Assembly (NCBI GenBank): GCA_025352185.1
Contig: JANXTV010000511.1
Location: 1 to 19,531 of the forward strand
Length of the DNA: 19,531 nt
Direction of reading: 5' to 3'
Source: Oligoflexia bacterium
GTDB taxonomy: Bacteria; Bdellovibrionota; UBA1018
Below the pieces are notes generated by a model, which did no database searches, was not told the origin of the DNA, and saw only the letters and a program-made list of their open reading frames with translations. The translations under genes and the position numbers were made by a program. Shown piece after piece: positions 1-7,587 of the stretch. The stretch's first letter is position 1, and each line of letters starts with the position of its first letter.

Positions 1-1277
1 GCGACGAGCGCCACCGCGTTCACCCTCCCGTAACGTCCCTCCAAGCGGTAGAGGTCCCAAACCTCCAGGCGTCCGCGGCGGATGAGCCAGTAGTCGGCAA
101 TCATGATGCCGCCGACGGGTCCCAGTAGGCTCGAATACGCAATCAGCCACTTAAAAATATACCCGTGCGGGTCCGCAATGAGTTTCCAAGGGAAAATGAG
201 GATCCCAATGATCCCGGTAATATAACCTCCAACCCTAAAGTTAATCTTTTCGGGCGCAAGATTCGCGAAATCATTCGCCGGACTCACGATGTTCGCCGCA
301 ATATTCGTGGCGAGCGTCGACAGCGCGACCGCGATCATCGCAAACGTCACGAGAAGCTTCGAATCGAAACGTCCCGCGAGCACGACCGGATCCCAAATGG
401 TTTCCCCGAATACGATCGTAGTCGCACTCGTGACGGCCACACCGACGAAAGCGAATAGCGTCATCGCGGGAGGGAGGCCGATGGCTTGGCCGACGACCTG
501 ATCCCGCTGGGATTTCGCGTAGCGCGTGAAGTCAGGAATATTTAACGAAAGCGTCGCCCAGAATCCCACCATCCCCGTCAGGGCCGGAAAAAAGTAAGCC
601 CAGAATGCCGAAGAGTCGGCAAACTTCGATGGCTGATCGAGAATCGGCCCGAGTCCGTGGCTGGCCGAAATCGCCCAAAAAAGGAGCGCCAAAACCGCGA
701 CCGGAAGAAAGATCGCCTTAAAGATAAGGAGTTTCCGGATACTCTCGACGCCCAGATAAACCACGAACATATTCACGGCCCAAAAGCCAAGGAACGTGAG
801 AGCCGGTACCGTATCGAGCCCCCAGGAATCAGGAAATATCGAACCCATCGTGCCGAGGGCGGGCCACCAGACTTTCAACATCTGGAAGATCGCGTAGCCG
901 CCTATCCACGTTTGGATTCCAAACCATCCGCAGGCGACGATCGCCCGGAGCATGGCCGGAATATTCGCCCCGCGCATCCCGAAGCTCGCCCGCGCAAATA
1001 CCGGAAAGGGGATCCCGTACTTCGCGCCCGCATGCCCATTTAAAAGCATCGGAACGAGGACGATCGTGTTTCCGAGGAAAATCGTGAGGATCGCCTGCCA
1101 CCAGTTCATGCCCCCTTCGATGAGCGAGCTCGAAAGCATATAGGTCGGAATGCAGAGACTCATGCTGATCCAGAGCGCCGCAAAATTCGTGGTTTTCCAC
1201 GTCCTTCCGCTCATCGGAATGGCGGCAAGATCTTCATTCGAATAGCGGTTAGAAGAGTGATGAGCAGTTTTTTCCAA
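1..1277 (-). CDS. NCS1-family nucleobase/hydantoin/allantoin permease, 3' end cut by window edge
   Basis: This gene is open to the left edge, so about 425 residues are visible of the roughly 480-500 usual for NCS1 carriers. It is a polytopic inner-membrane symporter that by context probably imports uracil, thymine or a hydantoin-like base. I chose the TTG at 1277 because AGAGGA lies 7 nt upstream and because the family's N-terminal stretch (YSNEDLAAIP, then RTWKTTNFAALWISMS) begins ahead of the first ATG at 1214. The family signature around CIPTYMLSSSLI is clear. Residues W118, Q122, W240 and N335 fall where the Mhp1 hydantoin transporter has its substrate-contacting Trp117, Gln121, Trp220 and Asn318 (alignment from memory). 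It follows preA by 36 nt and is the last visible gene of the pyrimidine operon. The family is certain. The exact substrate (uracil, hydantoin or allantoin) is inferred from the neighbours. Confidence 0.9.
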   Translation of the reverse strand, partial: MEKTAHHSSNRYSNEDLAAIPMSGRTWKTTNFAALWISMSLCIPTYMLSSSLIEGGMNWWQAILTIFLGNTIVLVPMLLNGHAGAKYGIPFPVFARASFGMRGANIPAMLRAIVACGWFGIQTWIGGYAIFQMLKVWWPALGTMGSIFPDSWGLDTVPALTFLGFWAVNMFVVYLGVESIRKLLIFKAIFLPVAVLALLFWAISASHGLGPILDQPSKFADSSAFWAYFFPALTGMVGFWATLSLNIPDFTRYAKSQRDQVVGQAIGLPPAMTLFAFVGVAVTSATTIVFGETIWDPVVLAGRFDSKLLVTFAMIAVALSTLATNIAANIVSPANDFANLAPEKINFRVGGYITGIIGILIFPWKLIADPHGYIFKWLIAYSSLLGPVGGIMIADYWLIRRGRLEVWDLYRLEGRYGRVNAVALV

Positions 1278-1313
1278 GCGAATATCCTCTTTCGGAAAGT
1301 CGAAATAATTCGG

Positions 1314-2567
1314 TTAGCTCACGCGCATCGGATTATTCGGATGTTTCGTCCACGGTAAATAAGGCATCCCGGTTTCCTGGGGAACCATGGAAATACAATC
1401 CACCGGGCAAATCAACGCGCAGAGATTACAACCCACGCATTCTTCTTCGATCACTTCGTATTTACGGTTCGTTACCGAAATCGACTGGTGGGACGTATCC
1501 TCGCAGGCGATATAGCAGAGCCCGCAGTTGATGCATTCGTCTTGGCGAATTTTCGCGATGGTTTTAAAATTCAGATCGAGCTCGTTCCAATTTTTCACAT
1601 TCGGAACCGCGCGGCCCATAAACGCGTCGAGATTCTTATAACCCTTTGAGTCCATCCAGTTCGATAGTCCATCGGTCATGTCGGAGACAATTTTAAAACC
1701 GTAATGCATCGCCGCCGTGCAGACTTGAACACTCCCGCAACCGAGCGAAATAAACTCGGCCGCGTCCCGCCAGTTTCCGATTCCGCCAATTCCGGAGATC
1801 GGTAATCCCCGGGTTAAAGGATCCCGGGAAATTTCGGCAACCATATTTAGAGCAATCGGTTTTACCGCCGGACCGCAGTAGCCGCCGTGGGTCCCCTTCC
1901 CGCCCACGACGGGGGTCGGCGCCATGGCGTCGAGGTCAATCGACACGATCGAGTTAATCGTATTAATGAGAGAAACGGCGTCTGCCCCGCCCGCCTTCGC
2001 CACGCGAGCCGGAATCCGTACGTCCGTAATATTCGGTGTCAACTTCACGAAAACGGGCATCCGGGTGTTCTGCTTACACCAGCGGGTCACCATCTCCACA
2101 TATTCGGGAACCTGCCCAACGGCGGCTCCCATCCCGCGCTCACTCATTCCGTGCGGACATCCGAAATTAAGTTCAATGCCGTCGGCCCCGGTTTGGTCGA
2201 CCCGTTTTAAAATCTTTTTCCAGCTTTCTTCTTCGCACGGAACCATGAGCGATACGATCATCGCCCGTTCCGGCCATTCGCGCTTCACTTCGGTGATTTC
2301 CCGTAAATTCACTTCGAGCGGACGATCGGTAATCAACTCGATATTATTCAAGCCCATCATCCGGTTACCGTTTAAATCCACGCCGCCGTAACGGGAACTC
2401 ACGTTCACGACGTGCGGATCTTCGCCGAGCGTCTTCCACACGACACCGCCCCAACCCGCCTTAAAGGCACGCTCAACATTATATTTCTTATCCGTAGGCG
2501 GCGCCGATGCGAGCCAGAAAGGGTTCGGCGATTTCACGCCCGCAATTTTACAGGTTAGATCCGCCAT
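1314..2567 (-). CDS. preA: Dihydropyrimidine dehydrogenase subunit PreA (FMN, two 4Fe-4S)
   Basis: PreA is the catalytic half of NAD-dependent dihydropyrimidine dehydrogenase, which reduces uracil or thymine to the 5,6-dihydro form in the cytoplasm. The 417 residues form a dihydroorotate-dehydrogenase-like FMN barrel (about 1-320). Family landmarks are KTLG at 45-48, NFGCPHGMSERGMG near 134-147, KLTPN near 175-179 and SGIGGI near 258-263. A C-terminal ferredoxin domain has two CxxCxxCxxxC sets (C345, C348, C351, C355 and C377, C380, C383, C387). The ATG directly abuts the preT stop with no gap, and GGGGA at the end of preT serves as ribosome-binding site, so the two subunits should be translationally coupled. 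In animals both halves are fused in one DPD chain. Residue 150 is Val where mammalian DPD has its active-site Cys (GLACGQ versus GAAVGQ here). I recall Val in E. coli PreA too, so this seems usual for the bacterial form. Confidence 0.96.
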   Translation of the reverse strand: MADLTCKIAGVKSPNPFWLASAPPTDKKYNVERAFKAGWGGVVWKTLGEDPHVVNVSSRYGGVDLNGNRMMGLNNIELITDRPLEVNLREITEVKREWPERAMIVSLMVPCEEESWKKILKRVDQTGADGIELNFGCPHGMSERGMGAAVGQVPEYVEMVTRWCKQNTRMPVFVKLTPNITDVRIPARVAKAGGADAVSLINTINSIVSIDLDAMAPTPVVGGKGTHGGYCGPAVKPIALNMVAEISRDPLTRGLPISGIGGIGNWRDAAEFISLGCGSVQVCTAAMHYGFKIVSDMTDGLSNWMDSKGYKNLDAFMGRAVPNVKNWNELDLNFKTIAKIRQDECINCGLCYIACEDTSHQSISVTNRKYEVIEEECVGCNLCALICPVDCISMVPQETGMPYLPWTKHPNNPMRVS

Positions 2568-3941
2568 TTAATTTCCCCGCCCTAAAACTGCGTTCGGTAG
2601 TGATTCAAGACTTCCGCCAAGTTTTACATGAATTGCCTCAGCCGCAAGCTTCCCCTGCTGAACGGCGGTGACCGTCAGGTCCTCGCCGACGCCGGTACAA
2701 TCACCCCCCGCGAATACTTTCGCGAGATTCGTCGAAAAGTCCGCATTTACGGAAACTTTTCCGCCTTGAAACTTCAAGTCCGGAGCCGATGCGACAAGAT
2801 TCTCGGAATCGAGAGTCTGGCCGATCGCTTTAAAAATCTGTTCCGCCGGCAAGGTGAATTTCGTTCCGGTACCGACGAGCTTCCCCGCCCCGTCGAGTGC
2901 GGTGTACTCGAGTTCAATCCCGGTAGCTTTCCCGTTCGCGGAAACGATGCCGACCGGCTTCACGAACGTTTTAATCAGAACCCCGTGGGTCTGCGCGAGT
3001 TCTTGCTCGTGGTGGGTCGCGCCCATTTGCTCGACGCCGCGACGATAGGCGATGGTCACGAACTCGGCTCCGAGTTTCTTCATTTGAATCGCGATATCGA
3101 CCGCGGTATTCCCACCCCCGATGACGACGACGTTGCGGGCAACGGGAATCTTCGCCAGATCTTTTACTTGGCGGATCTTCTCAATAAATTTAGCCGCGTC
3201 GAGAACGCCTTCGGCCGCTTCACCGGGGATACCGAGTCGATTCACTGCCCCCAAGCCGACCCCGAGGAAAACCGCGTCGAACTTCGAGGTCAGATCAGTA
3301 ATTTTCAGATCAAGGCCGAGAGCTTTCCCGTGCTCAATCTTAATTCCGCCGACACTCATTACGAATGCCACTTCCTTCTGGGCGAAGTCGTCCGTCATCT
3401 TATAGGGCGCGAGTCCATACTCGTTTAAACCGCCGGCCTTTTCCTTCGCCTCAAAAATCGTCACGGAATTTCCGAGAAGCGCGAGTCGATGCGCCGCCGA
3501 GAGTCCCGCCGGCCCGGCGCCGATCACGGCAACCGATTTACCGGTCGACTTTGCCTGACGAAACGGTTTTTCCCCCGATTTAAAAAACTCATCGGTCGCG
3601 TAACGCTGCAGGAGACCGATCTCTACGGGCTTCTCTTCGGAAGCTTCGCGCACGCACGCTTGCTGGCATAGGGTTTCCACCGGACAAGCTCGGGCGCAAG
3701 TGCCGCCCAGAATATTCGAACCCAGGATATCGAGCGCCGCGCCCCGAACATTCCCATTTCCGATCTTCCGAATAAAGCTCGGGATATCGATCCCGGTCGG
3801 ACAAGCTTCAATGCAAGGAGCATCGTAGCAATAAAAACAACGACTCGCCTCGACTTGCGCGCGTTTCAGATCCAGCGGCTCACCGAGCCCACAGAAAACC
3901 TGGTCGTATGACTTTCCCGTAACCGTTCCCGCGGTCGTCAT
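2568..3941 (-). CDS. preT: Dihydropyrimidine dehydrogenase subunit PreT (FAD, NAD(P)H, Fe-S)
   Basis: PreT is the electron-input subunit that takes electrons from NAD(P)H through FAD and Fe-S clusters to PreA. The 457 residues match the N-terminal part of DPD and the GltD-like small subunit fold. Cys-rich cluster ligands lie in two sets (C35, C38, C43, C47 and C82, C86, C92, C96), followed by the FAD dinucleotide fold GAGPAG at 141-146. The NAD(P)H fold GGGNTA is at 275-280, and the FAD-contacting FAGGDC motif is at 410-415. Its ATG overlaps the aminotransferase stop in an ATGA arrangement, and its own stop abuts the preA ATG. This places it firmly in the operon and supports co-translation with preA. 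Length and motif order are normal. Glutamate synthase small subunit is excluded by the adjacent preA and the absence of a gltB. Confidence 0.95.
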   Translation of the reverse strand: MTTAGTVTGKSYDQVFCGLGEPLDLKRAQVEASRCFYCYDAPCIEACPTGIDIPSFIRKIGNGNVRGAALDILGSNILGGTCARACPVETLCQQACVREASEEKPVEIGLLQRYATDEFFKSGEKPFRQAKSTGKSVAVIGAGPAGLSAAHRLALLGNSVTIFEAKEKAGGLNEYGLAPYKMTDDFAQKEVAFVMSVGGIKIEHGKALGLDLKITDLTSKFDAVFLGVGLGAVNRLGIPGEAAEGVLDAAKFIEKIRQVKDLAKIPVARNVVVIGGGNTAVDIAIQMKKLGAEFVTIAYRRGVEQMGATHHEQELAQTHGVLIKTFVKPVGIVSANGKATGIELEYTALDGAGKLVGTGTKFTLPAEQIFKAIGQTLDSENLVASAPDLKFQGGKVSVNADFSTNLAKVFAGGDCTGVGEDLTVTAVQQGKLAAEAIHVKLGGSLESLPNAVLGRGN

Positions 3942-5272
3942 TTCTTTCGCACCTTCTCCAGTTCCGCAAACGATTCGTCCATAACTTTAAGCATAAAACT
4001 GACGTCTTCTCGGTTAATCGAGAGCGCTGGTGCGATCCGTACGACGTTCCCCATGAGACCGCCTTTTCCGAGGAGTAAACCCCGGTCTCTACAGAGATCC
4101 ATGAAAGCGAGTGCTTCTTCGGTCGCGAAAGTTTTAGTCGCTTGGTCCTTCACGAGTTCGGCACCGAGGAGCAGCCCGCGACCGCGAACATCCCCGATCA
4201 CCGGATATTTTTTCTTCATTTGTTCGAGGCCGTCCTTCAGGAGCGCGCCCATGGCCTTCGCATTCGCGACCAGTCCTTCTTCGCGAATAATATCCATCGT
4301 CAGTTTCGCTTGGAGCGTTTGGTAAGCGTCGCCACCGAACGTGTTAAAATACGCCTTACCCGCCATTTTTTCGGCATCTTCAGTCTTCAGCAGTACGGCG
4401 CCAATGGCGGCCCCGTTGCCGAAGCCCTTCGCCATCGTCACCATGTCGGCGTCGATTCCAATTTCTTTCGTCAGGAGGAAATTTCCTCCGCAGCGCCCCG
4501 CCCCCGTTTGGACTTCGTCAGAAATATATTTTCCGCCGTAGTTATGGACGATCTTCGAGACCTGGTGGAAATATTCGTTCGGGGGCGCGATAAAACCACC
4601 AACACCCATAACGGGCTCGGCGATGAAAGCCGCGATTTTTCCGTTTGTCGAAGTTTGGATCGTCGTTTCGACATTCTTCGCGCACTCAAAAGAACAACTA
4701 TCTGGTTTCTTACCAAACGGACACCGGTAGCAGTTCGGTTCGAGCGCGGAGGTCGTCGCCGTTACCGGCTGGGCCTTAAAACGCCAGGAGCTATGTCCGC
4801 AGGAAGCGAGCGTCGCCGCCGTTCCTCCGTGGTACGAATGGCGCAAGTTTACGACCATCGTCTCACCGGTCGAGTGCCGGGCCGCCATGATGGCCAGCTC
4901 ATTTGCTTCCGAACCCGAATTTGTGAACGAAACGCGGTCGAGTCCATTCGGGGCTTCCTCGACGAGCGCTTTCGCCGCATCGACCGAGTATTCCGTAAGG
5001 TAGAGTGTGCTCGTGTGCTGGATCGTATCGTCCTCCAGCAACTTCATCATCGCCTTTTTAATCCGGGGATGGTTATGACCCGCCGAAATACAAACAATCC
5101 CACCAATTGAATCGAGGTATTTTTTTCCCTCGGAATCCCAAACGTAGGCCCCCTGCGCTTTCACGAGCTGTAGGGGTTTCGATGGATGATAGAGCCCGGC
5201 CGTATGAAGGAAATGTTTTTTCCGGACGGCGAGAATCTCTTCGTTACTACGGTATTTATTTTTATCGGTCAT
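3938..5272 (-). CDS. Class III PLP aminotransferase, probable beta-alanine / beta-aminoisobutyrate transaminase
   Basis: This is a cytosolic fold-type I, class III aminotransferase of 444 residues. By context it should convert beta-alanine to malonate semialdehyde and beta-aminoisobutyrate to methylmalonate semialdehyde. Visible landmarks are SGSEANE at 119-125 (phosphate-binding), SDEVQTGAGR with the cofactor Asp at 252, and MAKGFGNG with the Schiff-base Lys at 282. An insert with four cysteines (C181, C184, C193, C197) resembles the one I recall in the AGXT2-like subfamily, which uses glyoxylate or pyruvate as amino acceptor. The frame is open up to 5356, overlapping the upstream gene. I chose the ATG at 5272 because GGAG lies 6 nt ahead, it leaves a 26-nt gap, and family homology starts there. 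The stop overlaps preT (ATGA). The acceptor keto acid cannot be read from sequence. Confidence 0.92.
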   Translation of the reverse strand: MTDKNKYRSNEEILAVRKKHFLHTAGLYHPSKPLQLVKAQGAYVWDSEGKKYLDSIGGIVCISAGHNHPRIKKAMMKLLEDDTIQHTSTLYLTEYSVDAAKALVEEAPNGLDRVSFTNSGSEANELAIMAARHSTGETMVVNLRHSYHGGTAATLASCGHSSWRFKAQPVTATTSALEPNCYRCPFGKKPDSCSFECAKNVETTIQTSTNGKIAAFIAEPVMGVGGFIAPPNEYFHQVSKIVHNYGGKYISDEVQTGAGRCGGNFLLTKEIGIDADMVTMAKGFGNGAAIGAVLLKTEDAEKMAGKAYFNTFGGDAYQTLQAKLTMDIIREEGLVANAKAMGALLKDGLEQMKKKYPVIGDVRGRGLLLGAELVKDQATKTFATEEALAFMDLCRDRGLLLGKGGLMGNVVRIAPALSINREDVSFMLKVMDESFAELEKVRKK

Positions 5273-5298
5273 GTCGGGCTCCGTAAGTTTAGCCGAAA

Positions 5299-6165
5299 TT
5301 AAAGGTCCGTAAGCGGAGTGTAGGTCTCCGGACGACGGTCGCGGTAGAACTGCCAAGTATCTCGGACTTCGCGTATTTCATCAAAATTCAGATCGGCCAC
5401 GATTAACTCGTCCTTATCGGGAGAGCCCTGCGCGATGATCTTCCCACGCGGACTCGCGAAGTAGGAGGAGCCGTAAAACTCGCCAATATTCCAAGGAGCT
5501 TCCGTCCCCACGCGGTTAATCGCGCCGATAAAGTAACCGTTCGCCGCCGCGTGAGCCGGCTGTTCGAGTTCCCAGAGGTACTGGGAGAGACCCTTCACGG
5601 TCGCCGACGGATTAAAGACGATATCTGCGCCGTTCAGTCCCAGCGCACGAGCGCCTTCCGGGAAGTGGCGATCATAACAAATATAGACGCCGACGTTTCC
5701 GTAGGCAGTTTTAAAGACGGGGTAGCCTAGGTTTCCTGGCTTAAAAAAGAATTTCTCCCAGAAGCCCGCGACCTGCGGGATATGGTTCTTCCGGTATTTC
5801 CCAAGGTACGTTCCGTCGGCGTCGATCACGGCCGCCGTATTATAATAGACGCCCTTCATCGCTTCTTCGTAGATCGGAACCACGATCACCATCTTGTGCT
5901 TTTTCGCGAGTTCGCACATCAGCTGGGTCGTCGGACCTTCGGGAATGGCTTCGGCGAGGCCGTACCATTTCTTATCTTGGGAAGGGCAGAAATAAGGGCC
6001 CGTGAAAACTTCCTGAAAACAAAGCATCTGCACGCCTTGTTTCGCGGCCTTCTCAATAAACGGAATATGGGCTTCGATCATCCCCTTCCGGTGCTCTTCG
6101 CAACTCTTCGAGGTATCGACCTTATTTGCTAACTGGATAATGCCGGCTTTCACCATCTGGGCCAT
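5299..6165 (-). CDS. pydC: Beta-ureidopropionase (N-carbamoyl-beta-alanine amidohydrolase), nitrilase superfamily
   Basis: This enzyme hydrolyses N-carbamoyl-beta-alanine (or N-carbamoyl-beta-aminoisobutyrate) to the beta-amino acid, CO2 and ammonia. It is the third step of reductive pyrimidine breakdown, in the cytosol. The 288 residues carry the nitrilase catalytic triad: E52 (CFQEVF), K126 (YRKNHIP) and C163 (YICYDRHFPE). NPSA at 185-188 and the AINRVG segment near 215-220 are further landmarks of this branch. AAGGAG lies 6 nt upstream of the ATG. It sits 22 nt after the dihydropyrimidinase stop and 26 nt before the aminotransferase ATG. D-N-carbamoylase is the closest alternative within the superfamily. 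The surrounding complete uracil pathway favours beta-ureidopropionase. The symbol follows pyd usage in other bacteria. Confidence 0.93.
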   Translation of the reverse strand: MAQMVKAGIIQLANKVDTSKSCEEHRKGMIEAHIPFIEKAAKQGVQMLCFQEVFTGPYFCPSQDKKWYGLAEAIPEGPTTQLMCELAKKHKMVIVVPIYEEAMKGVYYNTAAVIDADGTYLGKYRKNHIPQVAGFWEKFFFKPGNLGYPVFKTAYGNVGVYICYDRHFPEGARALGLNGADIVFNPSATVKGLSQYLWELEQPAHAAANGYFIGAINRVGTEAPWNIGEFYGSSYFASPRGKIIAQGSPDKDELIVADLNFDEIREVRDTWQFYRDRRPETYTPLTDL

Positions 6166-6187
6166 GGAATGCTCCTTTTTCTAAGTT

Positions 6188-7582
6188 TTACGTATTCAGA
6201 GGCTGCCCGAATTTCGAGCGCGAAATATATTTACCGAACCCCTTACCGACGAGGGCTTTACCCTGATCGACGGCCACGACTCCGCGAAGGATCGTCGTCC
6301 GACATTTCCCCTTCACTTCCCACCCCTCGAACATGCTGAAATCGCATTTCATATGGTGAGTCGTAGCCGAAATCTTATGCTCGGCGTTCGGATCGAAGAT
6401 GACGATGTCGGCATCCCCACCGACCGCGATCGTTCCTTTTTTCGGGAACATCCCGAAAATTTTCGCGGGCGCGGTCGAGGTGACTTCCACGAATTTATTT
6501 ATACTAATGCGGTTTTTCACAACGCCTTCGGAGAACAGTAGCTCCATCCGGTGTTCAATCACCGGGCCACCGTTCGGAATTTTAGAAAAGTCATTAATGC
6601 CGGCTTTTTTCTGGTCCATACAGAAAGGGCAGTGGTCGGTCGCGACAACTTCCACCAAGTTCTGATTAATCGCGGACCAAAGCGCAGCCTGGTCTTTCTT
6701 CTTACGGATCGGGGGGCTCATCACGTACTTCGCCCCGCCGAAGTTTTCTTCGAGGTAAACGCTATCGTCGAGGAGTAAGTACTGGATACAAGTCTCGACG
6801 TGTACGCGTTGGTTTCGCATCATCGCTTGGCGGACACGGTTAATCGCGTCTTCGCAGGTCATGTGCACAATATAGAGAGGATGCCCACCTTCGAAGGCGA
6901 GATCCATCACCCGACCCGTTGCTTCGGCCTCGACGATCGGCGGGCGTGAAAGCGCGTGGTACTTCGGAGCCGTATTTCCCTTCGCACGGTTTTCCTGGAT
7001 CAACATGTCCACGAGATCGCCGTTTTCGGCGTGAGTGGTCACGATCCCGCCAAATTTTTTCACTTCGTTCATGAGTCCGAGGATCTGCCGATCGTCGACC
7101 ATGATCGCGCCTTTATAGGCCATGAACGTCTTAAAGGAGCTCACTCCTTTTTCTTCAACGAGCGCCTGGATTTCCTTCCGCGAATTCTCATTAAAATCAG
7201 TCACCGCGACGTGGAACGCGTAATCTCCCACCGCTTTTCCGGCGGCCTTCTCGTGCCAGACATTTAAGCCTTCGGCGAGCGACTTACCGTGGGACTGGAA
7301 CGCAAAATCAATGATCGTCGTCGTTCCCCCGTGGAGACCCGCGAGCGTACCCGACTCGAAGTCATCACTCGACGACGTCCCCATAAAGGGGAGATCCATG
7401 TGGGTGTGGGCATCGATCCCGCCCGGAAAAAGATAGCACCCTTTCGCGTCGATCGTCTGATCGGCCGCCATTTGGAGGTTCTTCCCGATCGTGTGAACTT
7501 TCTCGCCTTCGATGTAAACGTCCGCGTTCTGAATATCCGAGGCGGTGACGACCGTACCGTTCTTAATGAGTAGTTTTTTCAT
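6188..7582 (-). CDS. hydA: Dihydropyrimidinase / D-hydantoinase
   Basis: This is a binuclear-zinc amidohydrolase that opens dihydrouracil or dihydrothymine to the N-carbamoyl beta-amino acid. The 464 residues show every metal ligand of the family: H59 and H61 (DAHTHMD), the lysine carbamylated in this family at K151 (SFKTFMAY), H184 (THAENGD), H240 (IVHMT) and D316 (ATDHCPF). Y156 matches the substrate-binding Tyr. The frame extends to a TTG at 7594 and a GTG at 7591 that overlaps the preceding stop. I prefer the ATG at 7582, 5 nt after that stop, because the KKLLIKNGTVV homology starts there. Allantoinase and dihydroorotase share the fold, but the SFKTFMAYKG motif and neighbours fit dihydropyrimidinase. 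Confidence 0.94.
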   Translation of the reverse strand: MKKLLIKNGTVVTASDIQNADVYIEGEKVHTIGKNLQMAADQTIDAKGCYLFPGGIDAHTHMDLPFMGTSSSDDFESGTLAGLHGGTTTIIDFAFQSHGKSLAEGLNVWHEKAAGKAVGDYAFHVAVTDFNENSRKEIQALVEEKGVSSFKTFMAYKGAIMVDDRQILGLMNEVKKFGGIVTTHAENGDLVDMLIQENRAKGNTAPKYHALSRPPIVEAEATGRVMDLAFEGGHPLYIVHMTCEDAINRVRQAMMRNQRVHVETCIQYLLLDDSVYLEENFGGAKYVMSPPIRKKKDQAALWSAINQNLVEVVATDHCPFCMDQKKAGINDFSKIPNGGPVIEHRMELLFSEGVVKNRISINKFVEVTSTAPAKIFGMFPKKGTIAVGGDADIVIFDPNAEHKISATTHHMKCDFSMFEGWEVKGKCRTTILRGVVAVDQGKALVGKGFGKYISRSKFGQPLNT

Positions 7583-7587
7583 CGTGG

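Noticed and set aside
2628..3428. 266-residue plus-strand frame opposite preT
   Set aside because: It is antisense to a gene with complete cofactor motifs. It has no motif of its own.
4142..5110. 322-residue plus-strand frame opposite the aminotransferase
   Set aside because: It is an antisense mirror of a well-supported gene, Arg-rich with no domain resemblance.
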